Source of the DNA: Planctomycetota bacterium | GTDB lineage: Bacteria; Planctomycetota; UBA1135; GCA-002686595 | Assembly: GCA_016764635.1 (NCBI GenBank) | Contig: JAESRM010000276.1 | Coordinates: forward strand, 937 to 7,261 | Direction of reading: 5' to 3' | Length of the DNA stretch: 6,325 bases | Shown here: piece by piece, positions 4,143-6,325 of the stretch | Layout of the letters: every line of letters begins with the position of its first letter | Numbering within the stretch: the stretch's first letter is position 1 | Program-made: the position numbers and the translations under genes | The notes under the pieces: generated by a model | What the model was told of the DNA's origin: nothing | Database searches by the model: none | What the model saw: the letters and a program-made list of their open reading frames with translations, nothing else

Positions 4143-6325
4143 CCCGAGTCCTCCCAAAGCGAAGCTCCCGAGTCCCGGGGCTTCCTCGCCATGGTGCCCA
4201 AGCGGCCCGTGGCCGTGATCTGTGTATTCTTCGCCGTGGCCTTGTTCGGCATGGTCAGCCTGGAACGGCTGCCCATGGACCTGCTACCGGAGATCAGCTA
4301 CCCCACGTTGACCGTGCGCACCACCTATCCCGGTGCTGCGCCCGAGGACGTGGAAGACCGCATCTCCGAACGTGTTGCGGAAGCCCTTTCGACCCTCAAC
4401 GGACTCGAGCGCTCGAGCTCGATCAGTCGCGCGGAAACCTCCGACGTCTTGCTCGAGTTCACCTGGGGCACCAACATGACCTTCGCGGTCCAGGAGGTGC
4501 GCGACAGGCTGGACAGTGTGTTCCTTCCGAAGGACGCCGAACGCCCGCTCATCCTGCGCTACGACCCCAACCTGGATCCGATCTTGCGCATCGGCATTCG
4601 GGCCCCCTCCAAGGATTCGGACGGGGACTCGATCGCGGGCCAGGAAGACAATCCCGAAGCCCTCATTCGCCTGCGCTGGCTGGCGGAGCAGCGCATCAAG
4701 CGCCAACTCGAATCGATCAAAGGCTTGGCCGCCGTGCAGGTTCACGGAGGCCTCGAAGAAGAGATCCTGATCCAGGTGGATCCCGATCGCTTGGCCGCCA
4801 TGGGCATCACGCCCAGTATCATCGGCATGCGCTCGGCCCAGGAAAACCTGAACGCCTCCGCTGGTCAAATCCGGGAGGGCTCCACCGACTACCTGGTACG
4901 CACGCTCAACGAATTCAAAACCATCGAAGAGATCGCCAACCTGGCCCTGGAACGTCGCGGCGACGCGACGATTCGTATTCGGGATGTGGCCACCATCGAA
5001 CGCACCTACGCGGAGCGCGAAGTGGTCACGCGCATCGGCGGCGCAGAAGCTGTCGAAGTCACTGTCTTCCGGGAAGCGGGCGCCAACATCGTGGATGTGT
5101 CCCGCAAGGTTCGCGACATGATCTTTGGCACCCAGGAGCAACAGGACCTGGCCTCCGACGATTCCAGGGGAAGCTCCTGGGGCGACAAGCGCAAGCTCAC
5201 CCACCTGGCCTACACCCAACGCAAGGACGCCTCTTTCGAACTGCTCTCCGACCAGTCGGTGTTCATCGAAGCCGCGGTCAACGATGTGCGTCAAGCCGGC
5301 GCCCTAGGTGCACTTTTCGCGGTCATCGTCATGTGGCTGTTCCTGCGTCGCGTCACCGCCACGCTCATCATCGCCCTCGCGATTCCGATCTCGGTCGTGG
5401 GCACCTTCGCCCCCATGCTGATGTCGGGTGTTTCCCTCAACATCATGTCCCTGGGCGGATTGGCCCTGGGCATCGGCATGCTGGTGGACAACGCGATCGT
5501 GGTGCTCGAATCGATCACGCGCTGTCGCGAAGAAGGCGATGGGCTCGTGCCCGCCGCCGTGCGCGGCGTGCGTGAAGTGGCCGGCGCCATCACCGCGTCG
5601 ACCCTGACAACCGTGGCTATTTTCGCCCCCATCGTTTTCGTGGAAGGCATCGCCGGCCAAATTTTTACCGACCAAGCCGTCACCGTAGTGTCCTCATTGC
5701 TGGTGTCCCTGGCCGTGGCACTGCTGTTCATCCCCATGCTGGCATCACGCCCGATGCTCGCATCGCCGGAGATGTTCGAAGGCGGCTTCGACTGGATCGG
5801 ACGCAGTGTGCGCGCGGCCATCGCTGCACCCCTGGCCATTCCGCGCAACCTGCTCTCCTTCACCATGAAGTTCGTGAAGACGCAGCTGATGACCGATCTG
5901 ACCTGGAGCTTGTTTGATTTTCCGATCAGCCTGGGACTCCTCATGCTGCGCTCATTCATGTTCCTGGCCTTCCGCGGCATCCTGCTGCTGATGCTGTTCC
6001 CGATCGGAATATTGTGGATCCTGAGCCAGATTCGGCGCTTCACCTTCGACCCGCTTTGGCAAGGCCTCGAGTGGGCCTACCCGCGCATCCTCAAGCTCTC
6101 CTTGCGCGCGCCCGCCCTCGTTCTGCTGGTCATATCCTTGCTGGGCTGGGGAGCCTGGGAGCGCAGCAAGAGCCTAGCCCTCGAACTGCTTCCCGAAATC
6201 CACCAGGGCGAGTTCACCGCATTCATGGCCCTCAGCGTCGGCACCCCCATCGACGTATCCGAAGTCGTCTTCCGGGAGATCGCACGGGATGTGCGCGGAG
6301 TGCAAGGCGTGGACGGAACCGCACT
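4140..6325 (+). CDS. RND efflux permease (AcrB-type), C-terminal part outside window
   Basis: This is the inner-membrane pump of a tripartite efflux system, driven by the proton gradient. From the ATG at 4140 there are 728 open codons to the edge; full RND permeases have about 1000-1100 residues, so the second half is missing. TM1 is at about 23-41, then a large periplasmic domain (about 45-380) with the family's LERLPMDLLPEISYP and TTYPGAAPEDVE motifs. TM2-TM6 follow at about 385-403, 405-427, 433-456, 482-502 and 514-536. TM4 has GIGMLVDNAIVVLE: Asp450 matches the first proton-relay Asp of AcrB, and Asn451 replaces the second, a substitution I recall in other RND families. TM7 is at about 656-675, and the second porter domain begins LPEIHQGEFTAFMALSVGTP. 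Between TM6 and TM7 are about 115 residues including an extra hydrophobic stretch (594-629). Two short hydrophilic inserts are seen at about 155-175 and 331-353. The Lys of TM10 is beyond the window. It is the second gene of the operon; the substrate is unknown. Confidence 0.93.
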   Translation, partial: MPESSQSEAPESRGFLAMVPKRPVAVICVFFAVALFGMVSLERLPMDLLPEISYPTLTVRTTYPGAAPEDVEDRISERVAEALSTLNGLERSSSISRAETSDVLLEFTWGTNMTFAVQEVRDRLDSVFLPKDAERPLILRYDPNLDPILRIGIRAPSKDSDGDSIAGQEDNPEALIRLRWLAEQRIKRQLESIKGLAAVQVHGGLEEEILIQVDPDRLAAMGITPSIIGMRSAQENLNASAGQIREGSTDYLVRTLNEFKTIEEIANLALERRGDATIRIRDVATIERTYAEREVVTRIGGAEAVEVTVFREAGANIVDVSRKVRDMIFGTQEQQDLASDDSRGSSWGDKRKLTHLAYTQRKDASFELLSDQSVFIEAAVNDVRQAGALGALFAVIVMWLFLRRVTATLIIALAIPISVVGTFAPMLMSGVSLNIMSLGGLALGIGMLVDNAIVVLESITRCREEGDGLVPAAVRGVREVAGAITASTLTTVAIFAPIVFVEGIAGQIFTDQAVTVVSSLLVSLAVALLFIPMLASRPMLASPEMFEGGFDWIGRSVRAAIAAPLAIPRNLLSFTMKFVKTQLMTDLTWSLFDFPISLGLLMLRSFMFLAFRGILLLMLFPIGILWILSQIRRFTFDPLWQGLEWAYPRILKLSLRAPALVLLVISLLGWGAWERSKSLALELLPEIHQGEFTAFMALSVGTPIDVSEVVFREIARDVRGVQGVDGTA

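Noticed and set aside
4404..4417. Perfect 14-bp palindrome CTCGAGCGCTCGAG
   Set aside because: It lies inside the permease coding sequence (LERS codons) and is expected by chance from Leu/Glu/Arg/Ser codon use.
4284..5294. 336-codon open frame on the minus strand opposite the permease
   Set aside because: It is an antisense shadow of a GC-rich gene. The permease strand carries clear RND motifs across the same bases.
5291..6043. 250-codon open frame on the minus strand opposite the permease
   Set aside because: Composition (Met, Arg, Ser, Thr-rich) is typical of an antisense shadow, and the sense strand encodes the TM3-TM6 region and the insert.

Overview
The window is GC-rich DNA (by eye in the low 60s per cent) from a diderm bacterium. 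It carries a lipoprotein N-acyltransferase and an inner-membrane/periplasm RND efflux pair, both of which presuppose a Gram-negative type envelope. The partial gene at the left edge starts with a short hydrophobic anchor followed by a coiled coil, a style I associate with Planctomycetota. That assignment is an impression from style, not a proof. Poor Shine-Dalgarno sequences before three of the four starts fit such a lineage.

Layout. Positions 1-306 (minus) hold the 5' part of a membrane-anchored coiled-coil protein that runs off the left edge. Positions 307-586 are its upstream region, with a good sigma70-type promoter (506-535) and a roughly 190-nt leader that can fold into several hairpins plus a long-range stem. 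Positions 587-2389 (minus) are a complete apolipoprotein N-acyltransferase (lnt, 600 aa) whose last codons and stop lie in a perfect 18-bp palindrome. Positions 2390-2708 form the divergent intergenic region, with several inverted repeats, including three alternating half-sites (2609-2645) that allow two mutually exclusive hairpins. Positions 2709-4136 (plus) are an RND periplasmic adaptor lipoprotein (475 aa). After 3 bases comes an RND permease (4140 to the right edge, 728 codons visible, no stop).

How the genes fit. Adaptor and permease form an operon for a tripartite efflux pump. The outer-membrane factor is not in the window and the permease 3' end is cut off. Lnt is divergent from the pump, but its substrates are lipoproteins such as the predicted adaptor, so there is a biochemical link even without co-transcription. 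I see no mobile element, CRISPR, tRNA or rRNA.

The points most worth a second look are an extra hydrophobic insert between TM6 and TM7 of the permease, the enlarged Glu-Lys segment and changed pocket residues in Lnt, the structured leader of the coiled-coil gene, and the alternating half-sites before the pump operon. I found no convincing wholly new system.
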